Assembly (NCBI GenBank): GCA_050246945.1
Contig: JBFWVC010000018.1
Coordinates: 1-64,000 of the forward strand
DNA length: 64,000 nt
From: JAEUMD01 sp050246945
Lineage (GTDB): Bacteria; Pseudomonadota; Alphaproteobacteria; Rhizobiales; Hyphomicrobiaceae
Reading direction: 5' to 3'
A model generated the notes under the pieces. It was not told the origin of the DNA. It searched no databases and worked only from the letters and a program-made list of their open reading frames with translations. The position numbers and the translations under genes are program-made. Of the stretch, positions 14,408 to 23,665 are shown in pieces (positions within the stretch are counted from its first letter, which is position 1; each line of letters opens with the position of its first letter).

Positions 14408-16681
14408 ATGCCATCCAGCGCCTCCCGAGTGAAAAGCGAAAGCGCGACTGGATCGCACATGCCGCATACTGCTGCCGACAGACGCGCCTTGGGGTTTTGG
14501 CACGCGGTTGCGATGGCCATCGCTTTTCTGGTCTTGCTTGGCGATGCTGGGGCCAGTGCGGCACCACTCCGGCAAACTCCATATGGCATTCCCGACAACA
14601 CGAGCGACAATGCTCGCGCGTTCGTCGTTGCCCAGGCCTGTCCGCCGCAACTTCAAAAACTCAACCTCTGCGGAGCGGTCAAAGGCGCGCGCAAGCCCAC
14701 CCCTCGATCCGGCGGAACCGGGGCCAATCGGGGCGCGAACGTCAAATGCATCAATGGCGCCCGCGTGGGATCTCATTGTATTTGTCCTGGCGGCGGCAAG
14801 CCTCGAAGGGTCGGCGCAACGACCTTCAAATGCACAAGCGGATTGCGGCCCTGTCCTGGCGGCACGAAGCGCCAAGGCAAGCGGTGTGTGCCATCCCGAT
14901 CAGTCGCGACGCCTTTTGTCTGCATCAATGGGAAGACCGCGGGAAGGCGATGTATTTGCCCGGGTGGAACGAAGCCCCTGCTCATCGGGCGCAATCGCTA
15001 CAGGTGCACGCGCATGCTGCCCCAGTGTGGCGCAGGCGAGAAACGCATCGCCGGCAAGTGCGTGTACATCCCTCCGGCGACTCCGCCGGACCATGGTTCC
15101 GGTTCAGGTCCCAGCCACGACCGTTGCTTCGGCGGGACGATGCGCCGCGGCGTGTGCCAATGCCCGCCGCCATCGGTTCCAAAGCAGATTTCGCAACGGT
15201 CCTATCGCTGCGTGACCCCCCCTTGCCCAGATGGCACAAGGCGCAAGGGCCGTCTGTGCATTTCCCTTGACGGCACAAATCCGCCGCCGCCGCCATCCGG
15301 TCCACGTTGCAGTGAAGGCTCGCACCTTCACAACGGCGGGTGCCGCCGCATCGTCGAAACAGCATGTCCCGATGGAACTCACCGCTCGGACGGGCGCTGC
15401 GCAGGCCTGCCACCGCCTTCCGCCAGTCCCGCGCCTCCGGTGCCGCAGCGCGCGACCGCGGCCAGCGATGCTGATAGTCCATACGAACCCGATGAAGTTC
15501 TGGTCGAAATACCCGGCAATTCTCCGCAACAGGTTGCAAATCGATTGATCGATGGGTTCGGCCTCGTCACGCTGTCGCGCACACGCCTCGACATACTCGG
15601 CACCAGCCTTTACCGCTTCCGCATTCCGTCGGGCCGTAGCGTTGATGATGTCGTTGCATCGCTTGCGCGCGAGCCGGGTGTGGAAACCAGTCAACCCAAT
15701 TGGCGCTATACCCTCGACGATGGCGCAACCGCGGCCTTGCCAGTCGATGCCGCACGATCCGCACCAGCAGCCGAACGCACCACCCTGCCGCAATATGCAC
15801 GCGAACTCATCGAGGCCCGAAAGGCGAACGAGATTTCGCGCGGCACCGGAATACTCATTGCGGTGATTGACACCGGCATCGAGGAGGACCACCCCGAGAT
15901 TGCCGGTAGCATAGCCAGCAGGTTCAACACGTTCCCCTCGCAGGCGATCGTTCCCGATACCCACGCCACGGCAATCGCCAGCATCATCGCGGCAAAGCGC
16001 GAACTGGCGGGCATTGCCCCCGATGCCCGCATTATTTCGGTGCAGGCGTTCACGCCGACCACCGACAAGCCCGGCGCGTCAGGACAACCCGCAGCGGTAC
16101 CGCGGCAACGCGATGGGGGCAGAGGAACCTCACAGAGGATTGTCACGGGCCTCGATTGGTCGCTGATGAGAGGCGCCCGCATCGTCAACATGAGCTTTAG
16201 CGGCCCACCACTGGATGTACTTGCAAGCAAGATGATCGCGAAGGGCGTGGAAGCCGGCGTGATTTTCGTCGCCGCCGCTGGTAATGGTGGCCCCTCGGCT
16301 CCGCCTGCCTATCCGGCTGCCGATCCCGCCGTCGTCGCCGTCACCGCGATCGACGACCGCAAGAGCCTCTACACCCATGCCAACATCGGCCCCTATATCG
16401 ACGTCGCCGCGCCCGGCGTCGATGTCATGGCGGCAGCGATAGGTGGCACATACGATCTGGCGAGCGGCACCTCGTTTGCAGCGGCTCACGTCTCTGCGGT
16501 AATCGCGCTAGTCCTTGACCAGTCTCCCGGCTTGGGCCGCGATCGGATCGTCGCAAGAGTGAAAGAGACGGCCTTGGACCTGGGACCACCCGGCGCAGAC
16601 GATAGATTCGGCGCGGGCTGTATCAATGCCCTGCGCGCGCTGCTCGGCGTGGCCGTCGAAACATCCGGCAGCCAGCAATGA
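14408..16681 (+). CDS. Secreted S8 (subtilisin-like) serine protease with Cys-rich modules
   Basis: From the ATG at 14408 (GAGG 5 bases upstream) the protein has 757 residues; an ATG at 14459 is also possible. A hydrophobic signal sequence (about 31-46) ends near GASAAP. Residues about 114-284 contain three modules with cysteine spacing C-x9-C-x-C-x15-C-x(4-6)-C-x10-C, followed by two C-x10-C units and Pro-rich linkers. The catalytic domain follows: Asp488 (AVIDTG), His519 (DTHATAIASI), oxyanion Asn626 (AAAGNGG) and Ser689 (SGTSFAAAH). All triad residues are present, so it is probably active outside the cytoplasm. The region about 355-440 resembles a propeptide/inhibitor-like domain. No obvious operon partner. 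Confidence 0.9.
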   Translation: MPSSASRVKSESATGSHMPHTAADRRALGFWHAVAMAIAFLVLLGDAGASAAPLRQTPYGIPDNTSDNARAFVVAQACPPQLQKLNLCGAVKGARKPTPRSGGTGANRGANVKCINGARVGSHCICPGGGKPRRVGATTFKCTSGLRPCPGGTKRQGKRCVPSRSVATPFVCINGKTAGRRCICPGGTKPLLIGRNRYRCTRMLPQCGAGEKRIAGKCVYIPPATPPDHGSGSGPSHDRCFGGTMRRGVCQCPPPSVPKQISQRSYRCVTPPCPDGTRRKGRLCISLDGTNPPPPPSGPRCSEGSHLHNGGCRRIVETACPDGTHRSDGRCAGLPPPSASPAPPVPQRATAASDADSPYEPDEVLVEIPGNSPQQVANRLIDGFGLVTLSRTRLDILGTSLYRFRIPSGRSVDDVVASLAREPGVETSQPNWRYTLDDGATAALPVDAARSAPAAERTTLPQYARELIEARKANEISRGTGILIAVIDTGIEEDHPEIAGSIASRFNTFPSQAIVPDTHATAIASIIAAKRELAGIAPDARIISVQAFTPTTDKPGASGQPAAVPRQRDGGRGTSQRIVTGLDWSLMRGARIVNMSFSGPPLDVLASKMIAKGVEAGVIFVAAAGNGGPSAPPAYPAADPAVVAVTAIDDRKSLYTHANIGPYIDVAAPGVDVMAAAIGGTYDLASGTSFAAAHVSAVIALVLDQSPGLGRDRIVARVKETALDLGPPGADDRFGAGCINALRALLGVAVETSGSQQ

Positions 16682-16985
16682 TCCGCAGCAGCACCCGCCC
16701 AACCGACGTGACCAAGCCGATCGACCAATTCGTATCAAAGCCGATGCGCACGATGGTTAACGGTCGCGAACGCTTTGCTGCCGCTTTCGGGAACGACACT
16801 AATGCTTGTCGCGCAAAAGTGCGCCGCGATTTTGCGACAACGACATGCACAAGAACTTGAAGCGTCAGGAGTGAACCTGGAAGTTCGCGACATGATTGAA
16901 TGTACGACACCTGCAGCAAAAGGCCGCCCGCGGAACCTTAACCGTTCTATGATATGGCTCATTTTCGCCGTAACCGGATCAGTCG
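16682..16985. other. Intergenic region before the RND efflux genes
   Basis: About 300 bases without a supported gene. It contains a family-C repeat (16806-16868). The remainder probably carries the promoter of the efflux operon, but no clear operator is visible. Confidence 0.55.
16806..16868 (+). repeat. Dispersed intergenic repeat family C, copy 2
   Basis: Matches 6809-6874 through the blocks TTGTCGC, CAAAAGTG, TTTTGCGACAACGACATGCA and AAGCGTC. It includes a short inverted pair (TTGTCGCGCAAAA / TTTTGCGACAA), so it can fold back on itself. It is upstream of the efflux adaptor gene. Confidence 0.7.
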
Positions 16986-18515
16986 TTGAATATCCTATCG
17001 AATTCGCAATCAGGACGACGCCCCGTGAGCCGCCCCGCCCGTAAAGAGCCGACTGATGACACGCCGGAAGCAAATGGTTCCCGGGCAGATCGGACCGTGT
17101 CGATTGCGAATGCGGCACTCGAGCGTCCTGTCGCAGAGGATGCCGCGCCGCAGATATCCCTACCAAATGCTCCACCGGCTCCCCCAGTTTCGCCTCGGAC
17201 GCAACGATCCCCTCGGTTTGTCCGCTTCGGCCGCGGACTCCTCAAAACGCTCCTGCCCCTGCTCATGATCGCGCTCGGGTTCGCCGGCTACAAGTACCTG
17301 AAGGCCACCCGTCCCGAGGCGCCGAAGCAGGCTCAGTTGGAGCGCGCATTTGCAGTCGAGACGGTGACGGCGACCCGTACGAATGCGCAACCCTCCCTCT
17401 CGCTTTATGGCAACACCGTTGCCGGTCGCCAGGTAGATATTCGGGCCCTGGTAGCGGGACGTGTCGTCAAGACGCACGACGAGCTGCGCGAGGGCGGACG
17501 CATCAAGGCCGGCGAGACGCTGCTGGTCGTCGACCCGTTCGACTACAAGGCCGCGCGCGACGAGGCAAAGGCTCAACGCGCCGAGATCGCCGCTCGACTC
17601 GCAGAGCAGAAGGCGTCACTCGCGGCAGAAAAGATCTCGCTTGAACACGCAAGAGCACAGCTCGCGCTCGCAAGGGCGGATGTTGAGCGCGCCGAACAAC
17701 TGGTGACACGCGGCAATCTGCCGGAACGATCGCTCGATGACCGCCGCCAGATCGTTCTGCAGCGCCAACAGGCCGCCGACCAGCTCGCCAACTCGATCCG
17801 CGTGTGGGATGCGCGCATTGCACAGACCGGGACGTCGGCGGATCGCCTCGACGTCATCATCGCGCGCGCCGAGCGCCGATTGGCTGAAACAGAATTGCAG
17901 GCACCTTTCGATGCCTATGTAACCGAGGTAGGCGCTCAGGTCGGGCGCATGATGTCGGTCAACGACAAGGTCGCCACGCTGATCGACCAGAACTGGATCG
18001 AGGCTCAATTCTCGCTCACCGACAGCCAGTTCGGTCGCATCGTCGCCCATGACGGCAAGCTGGAGGGCCGCAAGGTCGAAGTGCGCTGGACACTTGGCGG
18101 CGAAACCTTCGCGTACAGCGCTGAGATCGCACGCGTCGCCGCCCGCATCGCGTCTGCAAGCGGAGGCATCGACATATTCGCCCGAATCCTCGACCCGTCG
18201 GCACGGGTACCGCTGCGGCCCGGCGCATTTGTCGAGCTGAGCTTCAGCGACGTCATGTTCGAGGACGTGATACGCGTTCCCAACACCGCCCTCTACGATG
18301 GTGACACTGTCTACGCCGTGGTCGAGAGCCGCCTGGATCCGCGCAAGGTCGAGGTCGTTGGCACCAGCGCAAGCGACCTGCTCGTCCGTGGGCCCATCAA
18401 GGACGGCGAAGAGATCGTCGCGACCCGCATGTCGACACCCGGCAAGGGCGTGCTCGTCAAGAGTGTAGCGCCGGCGGTGAAGTCTCCCACCATTCGCGAA
18501 AGCAAGGCACCATGA
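16986..18515 (+). CDS. RND efflux periplasmic adaptor (membrane fusion protein, HlyD/AcrA type)
   Basis: Up to 509 residues from a TTG at 16986; a GTG at 17025 is an equally plausible start and neither has a strong ribosome-binding site. A Pro/Ala-rich cytoplasmic N-terminus precedes one TM segment (LLPLLMIALGFAGYKYL, about 88-105). Then come the lipoyl half-motif (VDIRALVAGRVV...GETLLVVDPFDY), an alpha-helical hairpin rich in Ala/Glu/Arg (about 190-270), the second lipoyl part (LQAPFDAYVTEVGAQVGRMM) and the beta-barrel. It bridges the inner-membrane pump and an outer-membrane channel. Its TGA stop overlaps the ATG of the pump gene, so the two are co-translated. No TolC-like gene is nearby. 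Confidence 0.9.
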   Translation: MNILSNSQSGRRPVSRPARKEPTDDTPEANGSRADRTVSIANAALERPVAEDAAPQISLPNAPPAPPVSPRTQRSPRFVRFGRGLLKTLLPLLMIALGFAGYKYLKATRPEAPKQAQLERAFAVETVTATRTNAQPSLSLYGNTVAGRQVDIRALVAGRVVKTHDELREGGRIKAGETLLVVDPFDYKAARDEAKAQRAEIAARLAEQKASLAAEKISLEHARAQLALARADVERAEQLVTRGNLPERSLDDRRQIVLQRQQAADQLANSIRVWDARIAQTGTSADRLDVIIARAERRLAETELQAPFDAYVTEVGAQVGRMMSVNDKVATLIDQNWIEAQFSLTDSQFGRIVAHDGKLEGRKVEVRWTLGGETFAYSAEIARVAARIASASGGIDIFARILDPSARVPLRPGAFVELSFSDVMFEDVIRVPNTALYDGDTVYAVVESRLDPRKVEVVGTSASDLLVRGPIKDGEEIVATRMSTPGKGVLVKSVAPAVKSPTIRESKAP

Positions 18516-21500
18516 CCGCGCACCGTCCGCCGATTGGCAGCGGCGGACCCGTCGCTCCGGCGCCAGGCACAACGCACGGCCTTGTCTCCATTTTCGTGCG
18601 TCACGGCACGGCTCCGAACCTGCTGATGATGACGCTGGTCCTGATTGGCTTTTTTGCCATGGCCAAGCTCAACCGCCAGTTTTTCCCGACCATCGAAGTG
18701 CCTGTCGTCACCGTGACAGTGCCCTGGCCGGGCGCCAGTGCGGAGGACGTCGAGAGCAACATCCTCGACGTCCTCGAGCCTGAGTTGCGTTTCCTGGACG
18801 ACGTCAACGAGGTGACCGCAATTGCCCGCGAGGGCTCCGCCGTGATCACCATCGAACTCATGATCGGCGCCGACGCGCAAAAGGCGCAGAGCGACGTCGA
18901 GCAGGCAGTAGCACGCGTGACCACGTTGCCGGAGACGACGGAGCGTCCTGTCATTTCCCGCGCCGCGTTTTTCGACAACGTTGCCAAGATCTCCGTCTCC
19001 GGCCCGTTCACCGAGAAGGTGCTGAAGACCTACGCCAAGCAGTTTCGCGATGGCCTTCTCGCCGCCGGCATTGACCGCGTTACGTTCGGCGGCTACCGCG
19101 GAGAGGAGATTTGGATCAGCGTTGCCGAGACCGACATGCGGCGCCTCGGCCTCACACTCGACGGCATTGCGCGCCTTGTACGCGAGAACACCCAGGACAT
19201 TCCCGCCGGAAAGCTCGAAGGTGCCGTGGATGTGCTCTTGCGCTCCAAGGCGGAGCGTCGCACGCCCGAACTGATCGGCAACATCGAAATTCGCTCAACC
19301 GTGACGGGCGAGAAGATCCGGCTGAAGGACATCGCCCGGATCGGCACTGCATTCGACCGCGAAGGCCACCAGGGATTCTTTCTCGGAGAGCGTGGCATCG
19401 AGATGCAGGTACAGCGTTCTCTCAACGCCGATACGCTCGAAACCATGCGCATCATGGATGCATACCTCGAGAAGCTGCGCCCGACCCTGCCGCCGACGCT
19501 GAAGATCAACGTCTACGACGTTTCCGGAAAGCTCGTCGTCCAGCGGCTCGGCATCCTGATTGAAAATGGCCTCCAGGGCCTCACCCTCGTCCTGGCCATG
19601 CTCTTCATCTTCCTCAACGCCCGCATCGCTTTCTGGGTCGCTGCCGGAATTCCCGTCGCGCTGCTCGCCGCCCTCGGCGTCATGTACGCAACCGGCCAGA
19701 CCATCAACATGGTCTCGATGTTCGCCCTCATCATGATGCTCGGCATCATCGTCGACGACGCCATCGTCGTCGGCGAGCAGGCCGCTACGAACGAGGAGTT
19801 GGGCATGTCGCGCCTCGAGGCAGCCGAGCAGGGTGCAATGAAGATGCTTGCCCCCGTGATCGCCGCCACGCTCACGACTGCATGTGCATTCATGCCCATA
19901 TTCTTCATCTCGGACCGGATCGGCGACATCATGGGTGCGATACCCCTCGTGGTCCTGTCTGTGCTTGCGGCAAGCACCGTCGAGTGCTTCCTGATCCTGC
20001 CCGGCCACTTGCGCCATGGACATGACGGCAAGGTCAGTCAACCCAGCCGCGCCCGACGGGCATTCGACCGGCGCTTCGCCCATTTCCGTGATCACAGCTT
20101 CAATTCCGTGATCACGCTTGCCTACCGCTGGCGCTATACGACCGTCGGCGCCATGATCGCCCTCTTCATCCTCGCGGTCGGCATGATCGCCGGTGGCCGC
20201 GTCGGCTTTGAGTTTTTCCCCTCGCCCGAGCCCGAGAACATCTCTGCCTATGTCACGTTCGCGCCCGGCATGCCGCGCGACGATCAGGTCGCCGCGGCTG
20301 CTCGCATCGAAAAGGCGCTCTATGCAGCTGAACACCGGCTACTAGAGGAAGCCGCGGGAAAGTTCGGCGCGATGACGATCGACGAGACGAAGATCCGATC
20401 TGCCGACCCAGGTGAGGGGCATGGTCATACGGCTATTGCCGACGCTCATGCCGACACCCCGCGGCAGGAGAGGCTGGTCGAGGCCGTGTTCACCACCATC
20501 GGCCAGGCAGGCCGCTCGCAGGGCGACAACGTCGCAGAAATCGACGTGCAGCTGACGCCGAGCGAGGAGCGAACGATTCCGACCAAGCGTATTGTTGCCG
20601 CCTGGCAGAAGGCGCGGCCCGCAATCGCCGGTGTCGAGCGCGTTTCGATCTTCGGTCGCCGTGGCGGCCCGCCCGGGCGCGACGTCGACGTGCGCTTGCA
20701 GGACGGCCCAATCGACAAGCTCAAGAGCGCCGCGGAGGAGGTGAAACTCGCCCTCACTGGCTTCCCCGGCGTCTCCGGCATTGACGATGATTTGCCGTAC
20801 GGCAAGCAGGAATACGTGTTCGAGCTGACACCGCGCGGCCTCGCATTGGGCTTTACAGGTCAGAGCATCGGCCAACAGATCCGAAACGCCTTCGAGGGCA
20901 ATATCGCCACCCGCTTCGCGCGTGACGACGAGGAAATTATCGTCCGCATCAAGCGTACGCAGGAGTTGGCCGGACGCGCCGATCTTGAGCGTCTCTACCT
21001 GACCACGCCGCGTGGAGAGCGCGTACCCCTCACCGAGGCCGTCAGCATCGCCGAGCGGCGCAGCTTCTCCATCATCCAGCGCAAGGATGGCATTCGCACC
21101 GTCGCGGTAACCGCCGACATCGACAGCGAGGTGACCAAATCCCAGCAGGTTCTCGACCGACTCGCAGCCGAGGTTCTGCCGCCGATCATCGAGAAATACG
21201 GCATCCACTACGCGTTCAAGGGCCGGGCCGACGAGACGCAAAGGTCCTTCAAGGATCTGAAGCTGGGCGCGCTTCTCGCCCTGGCACTCATCTACATCGT
21301 GCTCGGCTGGGTCTTCGCCAGCTACTGGAAACCTCTTGCAGTAATGGCGATCATACCGTTCGGCTTCGTCGGTGCCGTTGTCGGCCACTACGTGATGGGC
21401 TACAGCCTGACGGTCATCAGTCTTGTCGGTTTGCTCGGCCTGTCGGGCATTCTGGTAAACGACTCGATCGTCCTGGTGAGCCGCATTCGCGAGCGCATTA

Positions 21501-21823
21501 TGCTCGGCGAAAGCCTTGAGGAAGCCTCCGTTGGCGGCGCCCGTGATCGCTTACGCGCCGTTCTGCTCACTTCGCTCACGACGATTGGCGGACTTCTGCC
21601 GCTGATTTTCGAGACGAGCCGGCAGGCTCAGTTCCTCATCCCGATGGCGCTGACGCTCGTCTTCGGACTTGCCACTTCGACCGTGCTTGTGCTCGTCCTG
21701 GTGCCGAGCCTGATTGGCATCGGAGGCGATTTCGCCCGAATTTTCGGTCGCCGCGGCCGCGATGCGGTTGGCGGAGCCGAAACTCCCTCGCCCGCTGCCG
21801 CCACACCCGAACCCTCTCGATAG
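18512..21823 (+). CDS. RND-family efflux pump permease subunit
   Basis: Protein of 1103 residues with the full RND layout: 12 TM helices in two halves, each followed by a large periplasmic loop. Typical blocks include FFPTIEVPVVTVTVPWPGAS near the N-terminus, the TM4 proton-relay stretch MLGIIVDDAIVVGE with its Asp pair, and the second-half counterpart GLLGLSGILVNDSIVLVSRI. It exports amphipathic compounds using the proton gradient; the substrate cannot be told. The ATGA overlap with the adaptor gene shows tight coupling. There is no adjacent regulator, so control is not visible. Confidence 0.93.
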   Translation: MTAHRPPIGSGGPVAPAPGTTHGLVSIFVRHGTAPNLLMMTLVLIGFFAMAKLNRQFFPTIEVPVVTVTVPWPGASAEDVESNILDVLEPELRFLDDVNEVTAIAREGSAVITIELMIGADAQKAQSDVEQAVARVTTLPETTERPVISRAAFFDNVAKISVSGPFTEKVLKTYAKQFRDGLLAAGIDRVTFGGYRGEEIWISVAETDMRRLGLTLDGIARLVRENTQDIPAGKLEGAVDVLLRSKAERRTPELIGNIEIRSTVTGEKIRLKDIARIGTAFDREGHQGFFLGERGIEMQVQRSLNADTLETMRIMDAYLEKLRPTLPPTLKINVYDVSGKLVVQRLGILIENGLQGLTLVLAMLFIFLNARIAFWVAAGIPVALLAALGVMYATGQTINMVSMFALIMMLGIIVDDAIVVGEQAATNEELGMSRLEAAEQGAMKMLAPVIAATLTTACAFMPIFFISDRIGDIMGAIPLVVLSVLAASTVECFLILPGHLRHGHDGKVSQPSRARRAFDRRFAHFRDHSFNSVITLAYRWRYTTVGAMIALFILAVGMIAGGRVGFEFFPSPEPENISAYVTFAPGMPRDDQVAAAARIEKALYAAEHRLLEEAAGKFGAMTIDETKIRSADPGEGHGHTAIADAHADTPRQERLVEAVFTTIGQAGRSQGDNVAEIDVQLTPSEERTIPTKRIVAAWQKARPAIAGVERVSIFGRRGGPPGRDVDVRLQDGPIDKLKSAAEEVKLALTGFPGVSGIDDDLPYGKQEYVFELTPRGLALGFTGQSIGQQIRNAFEGNIATRFARDDEEIIVRIKRTQELAGRADLERLYLTTPRGERVPLTEAVSIAERRSFSIIQRKDGIRTVAVTADIDSEVTKSQQVLDRLAAEVLPPIIEKYGIHYAFKGRADETQRSFKDLKLGALLALALIYIVLGWVFASYWKPLAVMAIIPFGFVGAVVGHYVMGYSLTVISLVGLLGLSGILVNDSIVLVSRIRERIMLGESLEEASVGGARDRLRAVLLTSLTTIGGLLPLIFETSRQAQFLIPMALTLVFGLATSTVLVLVLVPSLIGIGGDFARIFGRRGRDAVGGAETPSPAAATPEPSR

Positions 21824-22282
21824 CATCGGGTTGCACACCCGCCCATGAACCGCAAGCTTTGAGCGAGATCGGCTGAGATGGAAGCCGTCCCGCTTCCATC
21901 GAAGGCGTGATTGAGGCACTCAAACAATCAGAAATTGCAGACAAGTACGATCAGCCGCGATTCAATCTGTGCCTCACCTGCTCTATGCGTGCGCTCAAGA
22001 ATGTAAGATTTCTGCAACCAAACGTGATCTCGCCCATGTCCAAACTGATCGAGCGACATGCAATTGTTGCAGAATGCCCACTGCGCAATGAAGAATGTTG
22101 GCCAAATGGCGACCAATTGCCGGCCAAATGTTGCGCATGTCGGATTGAGGCTGCAAGCTCATCACTGTCGTGTTGAGCATCTCGCCGACACTTTTTCACT
22201 CGGGTCCGCGACGCGTGGACCGGGGAGTAAGGTAATTTGCTCAGCCTGGACTCGATCGCAGACGAAGAGGATCTTTGGAACG
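21824..22282. other. Intergenic region with family-A repeat
   Basis: About 460 bases between the RND pump and the L,D-transpeptidase. The first third is a family-A palindromic repeat (21860-21986). The rest has no supported gene and presumably holds the transpeptidase promoter. Confidence 0.6.
21860..21986. repeat. Dispersed palindromic repeat family A, copy 2
   Basis: It contains the perfect hairpin GATGGAAGC (21877-21885), a 6-base loop and GCTTCCATC (21892-21900). It continues CGAAGGCGTGATT, CTCAAACAA and the tail GATTCAATCT...CACCTGCTCTAT. Order, spacing and loop size match copy 1 at 10573-10702. Confidence 0.85.
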
Positions 22283-22855
22283 ATGTCCCCCACCAGCCCC
22301 CTGCTTCGCCGCGTTGCTATTGCTGCGCTTGCTCTCATTCTTCTTGCACCGGGCACGAAGCCCGCCGCCGCTCAGGACTTCTTCTCATTCCTGTGGAGCG
22401 GCGGATCGCGCGATACGGTATCGTTCTCGCCCAAGTATAGTCCGGGGCAGATCATCGTCTCGTTCGGAGATCGCAAGCTTTACTGGATCTATAAGCGCGG
22501 CGAGGCCATCAGCTATCCAATCGCCGTACCCCGCGAGCAGAGCCGCTGGTCCGGCGTGACGAGCGTATCCTCTAAGCGTGTCAATCCATCGTGGACGCCG
22601 ACGCCGACCATGCGCCGCGAGAACCCGAAGCTGCCAGCATTCGTACCTGGCGGTCATAAGCTCAATCCGCTTGGCGTGCGTGCACTCTATCTGGGCTCAT
22701 CGATGTATCGCATTCACGGCACAGATGCGCCCTGGACAATCGGCACCGCCGTATCAAAGGGTTGCATCCGCATGTACAACGAGGATGTTCTCGACCTCTA
22801 TCCGCGCGTACCCGTCGGAGCCAAAGTCACCGTCACCTGGAAGCGCTTCATGTAA
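22283..22855 (+). CDS. L,D-transpeptidase (YkuD domain), periplasmic
   Basis: Protein of 190 residues with an N-terminal signal peptide (VAIAALALILLAPGTKPAAAQ). The YkuD catalytic domain contains the signature HGTDAPWTIGTAVSKGCIRM with the nucleophilic cysteine in SKGCIRM and the upstream histidine. These enzymes form 3-3 crosslinks in murein or attach proteins to it. The start ATG at 22283 (MSPTSPLL) places the signal peptide correctly; the longer in-frame extension is not protein-like. A strong intrinsic terminator follows the gene, so it is the last gene of its transcript. Confidence 0.93.
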   Translation: MSPTSPLLRRVAIAALALILLAPGTKPAAAQDFFSFLWSGGSRDTVSFSPKYSPGQIIVSFGDRKLYWIYKRGEAISYPIAVPREQSRWSGVTSVSSKRVNPSWTPTPTMRRENPKLPAFVPGGHKLNPLGVRALYLGSSMYRIHGTDAPWTIGTAVSKGCIRMYNEDVLDLYPRVPVGAKVTVTWKRFM

Positions 22856-22880
22856 TTTCGGGAAGGACCGCGAATTTTGG

Positions 22881-22914
22881 AAGCGCCGCCTCGACCAGGC
22901 GGCGCTTTTCTTTT
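22881..22914 (+). terminator. Rho-independent terminator of the L,D-transpeptidase gene
   Basis: Perfect 11-bp stem AAGCGCCGCCT / AGGCGGCGCTT (22881-22891 and 22897-22907) with loop CGACC, followed by a T-rich tail (ttcttttg). It lies 25 bases after the stop codon. Confidence 0.92.
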
Positions 22915-23135
22915 GTGCGCACATAACCCTCACTTGGACCAACGATGTTCGGCTGGTCCTGCTGCGGGCGGCCCAGCCGTTGAAGCGCGATGACGTTGTG
23001 CAAGCCGGCAACGGAACAGCCTCCACCACGAGTTCCGGTTGCCGACAGCAATCGATGCGTTATGTTGTTACAAGTATTCCGGATTTGGGATTTTCCGCCA
23101 CCGCCGCCCCCCCGCGCCGCAAACAAGGAACCACC
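22915..23135. other. Short intergenic region with no recognised feature
   Basis: About 220 bases between the terminator and the next start codon. No convincing gene is seen on either strand; it presumably holds the promoter for the small periplasmic protein. Confidence 0.4.
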
Positions 23136-23567
23136 ATGCGATCGAAATTTCTGGCTGCACTGCTCATGGTGCTTGCTGCAACGCTGCTTGCCGCCCACCC
23201 GGCGTCTGCACAGTCCGGCTTGTTGAAAAAGAAGACCAGGCTCGAGCCGATTACCCTGGCGGCTGGAAAGCCGCTTGCGGACAAACCGTACGAGTTGGAG
23301 GCTGGAAAATACTATTCGATCGACATCGTCGCCGACGGTTCACAGGAACTGGGCATCGCCGGTCCTGAGTTCTTCCGCAATGTCTGGGTGAACGAGATCG
23401 TTATCAATGACGTCGAAGTGCGCCCCTTGGGCGTCGACTCCATCGAATTCGACGGCGAGGGAAAAGCGACCATCAGCTTCATCCCAATCCGCCCCGGAAT
23501 ATTCGAATTGAGAATCCCAAAGACGAAAGGTGATACACAGAAGGCAATCTTCAACGTCAAGGGCTGA
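23136..23567 (+). CDS. Small periplasmic protein of unknown function
   Basis: Protein of 143 residues. It has a clear Sec signal peptide (FLAALLMVLAATLLAAHPASA) and a short basic segment (LLKKKTRLEP). The compact beta-rich domain has GKYYSIDIVADGSQELGIAG, FFRNVWVNEIVINDVEVRPLG and the closing block ATISFIPIRPGIFELRIP. The strand pattern is reminiscent of a cupredoxin-like sandwich, but the His/Cys/Met copper ligands are absent. The ATG at 23136 follows aaggaaccacc. I do not recognise a named family, and the neighbours give no hint of function. Confidence 0.75.
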   Translation: MRSKFLAALLMVLAATLLAAHPASAQSGLLKKKTRLEPITLAAGKPLADKPYELEAGKYYSIDIVADGSQELGIAGPEFFRNVWVNEIVINDVEVRPLGVDSIEFDGEGKATISFIPIRPGIFELRIPKTKGDTQKAIFNVKG

Positions 23568-23665
23568 CAAGCGAACGCGCCCCCCTGCCGCGCCCGCCGC
23601 GAGACCTGAATTTGACAGCAAGGATCGGGATGCACGGGGCACTTTGACGGCGTAGGCTCCACGTT

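Noticed and set aside
19295..20335. 346-residue antisense frame within the RND pump gene
   Set aside because: Asp/Gly/His-rich shadow frame typical of GC-rich genes; the sense gene is certain.
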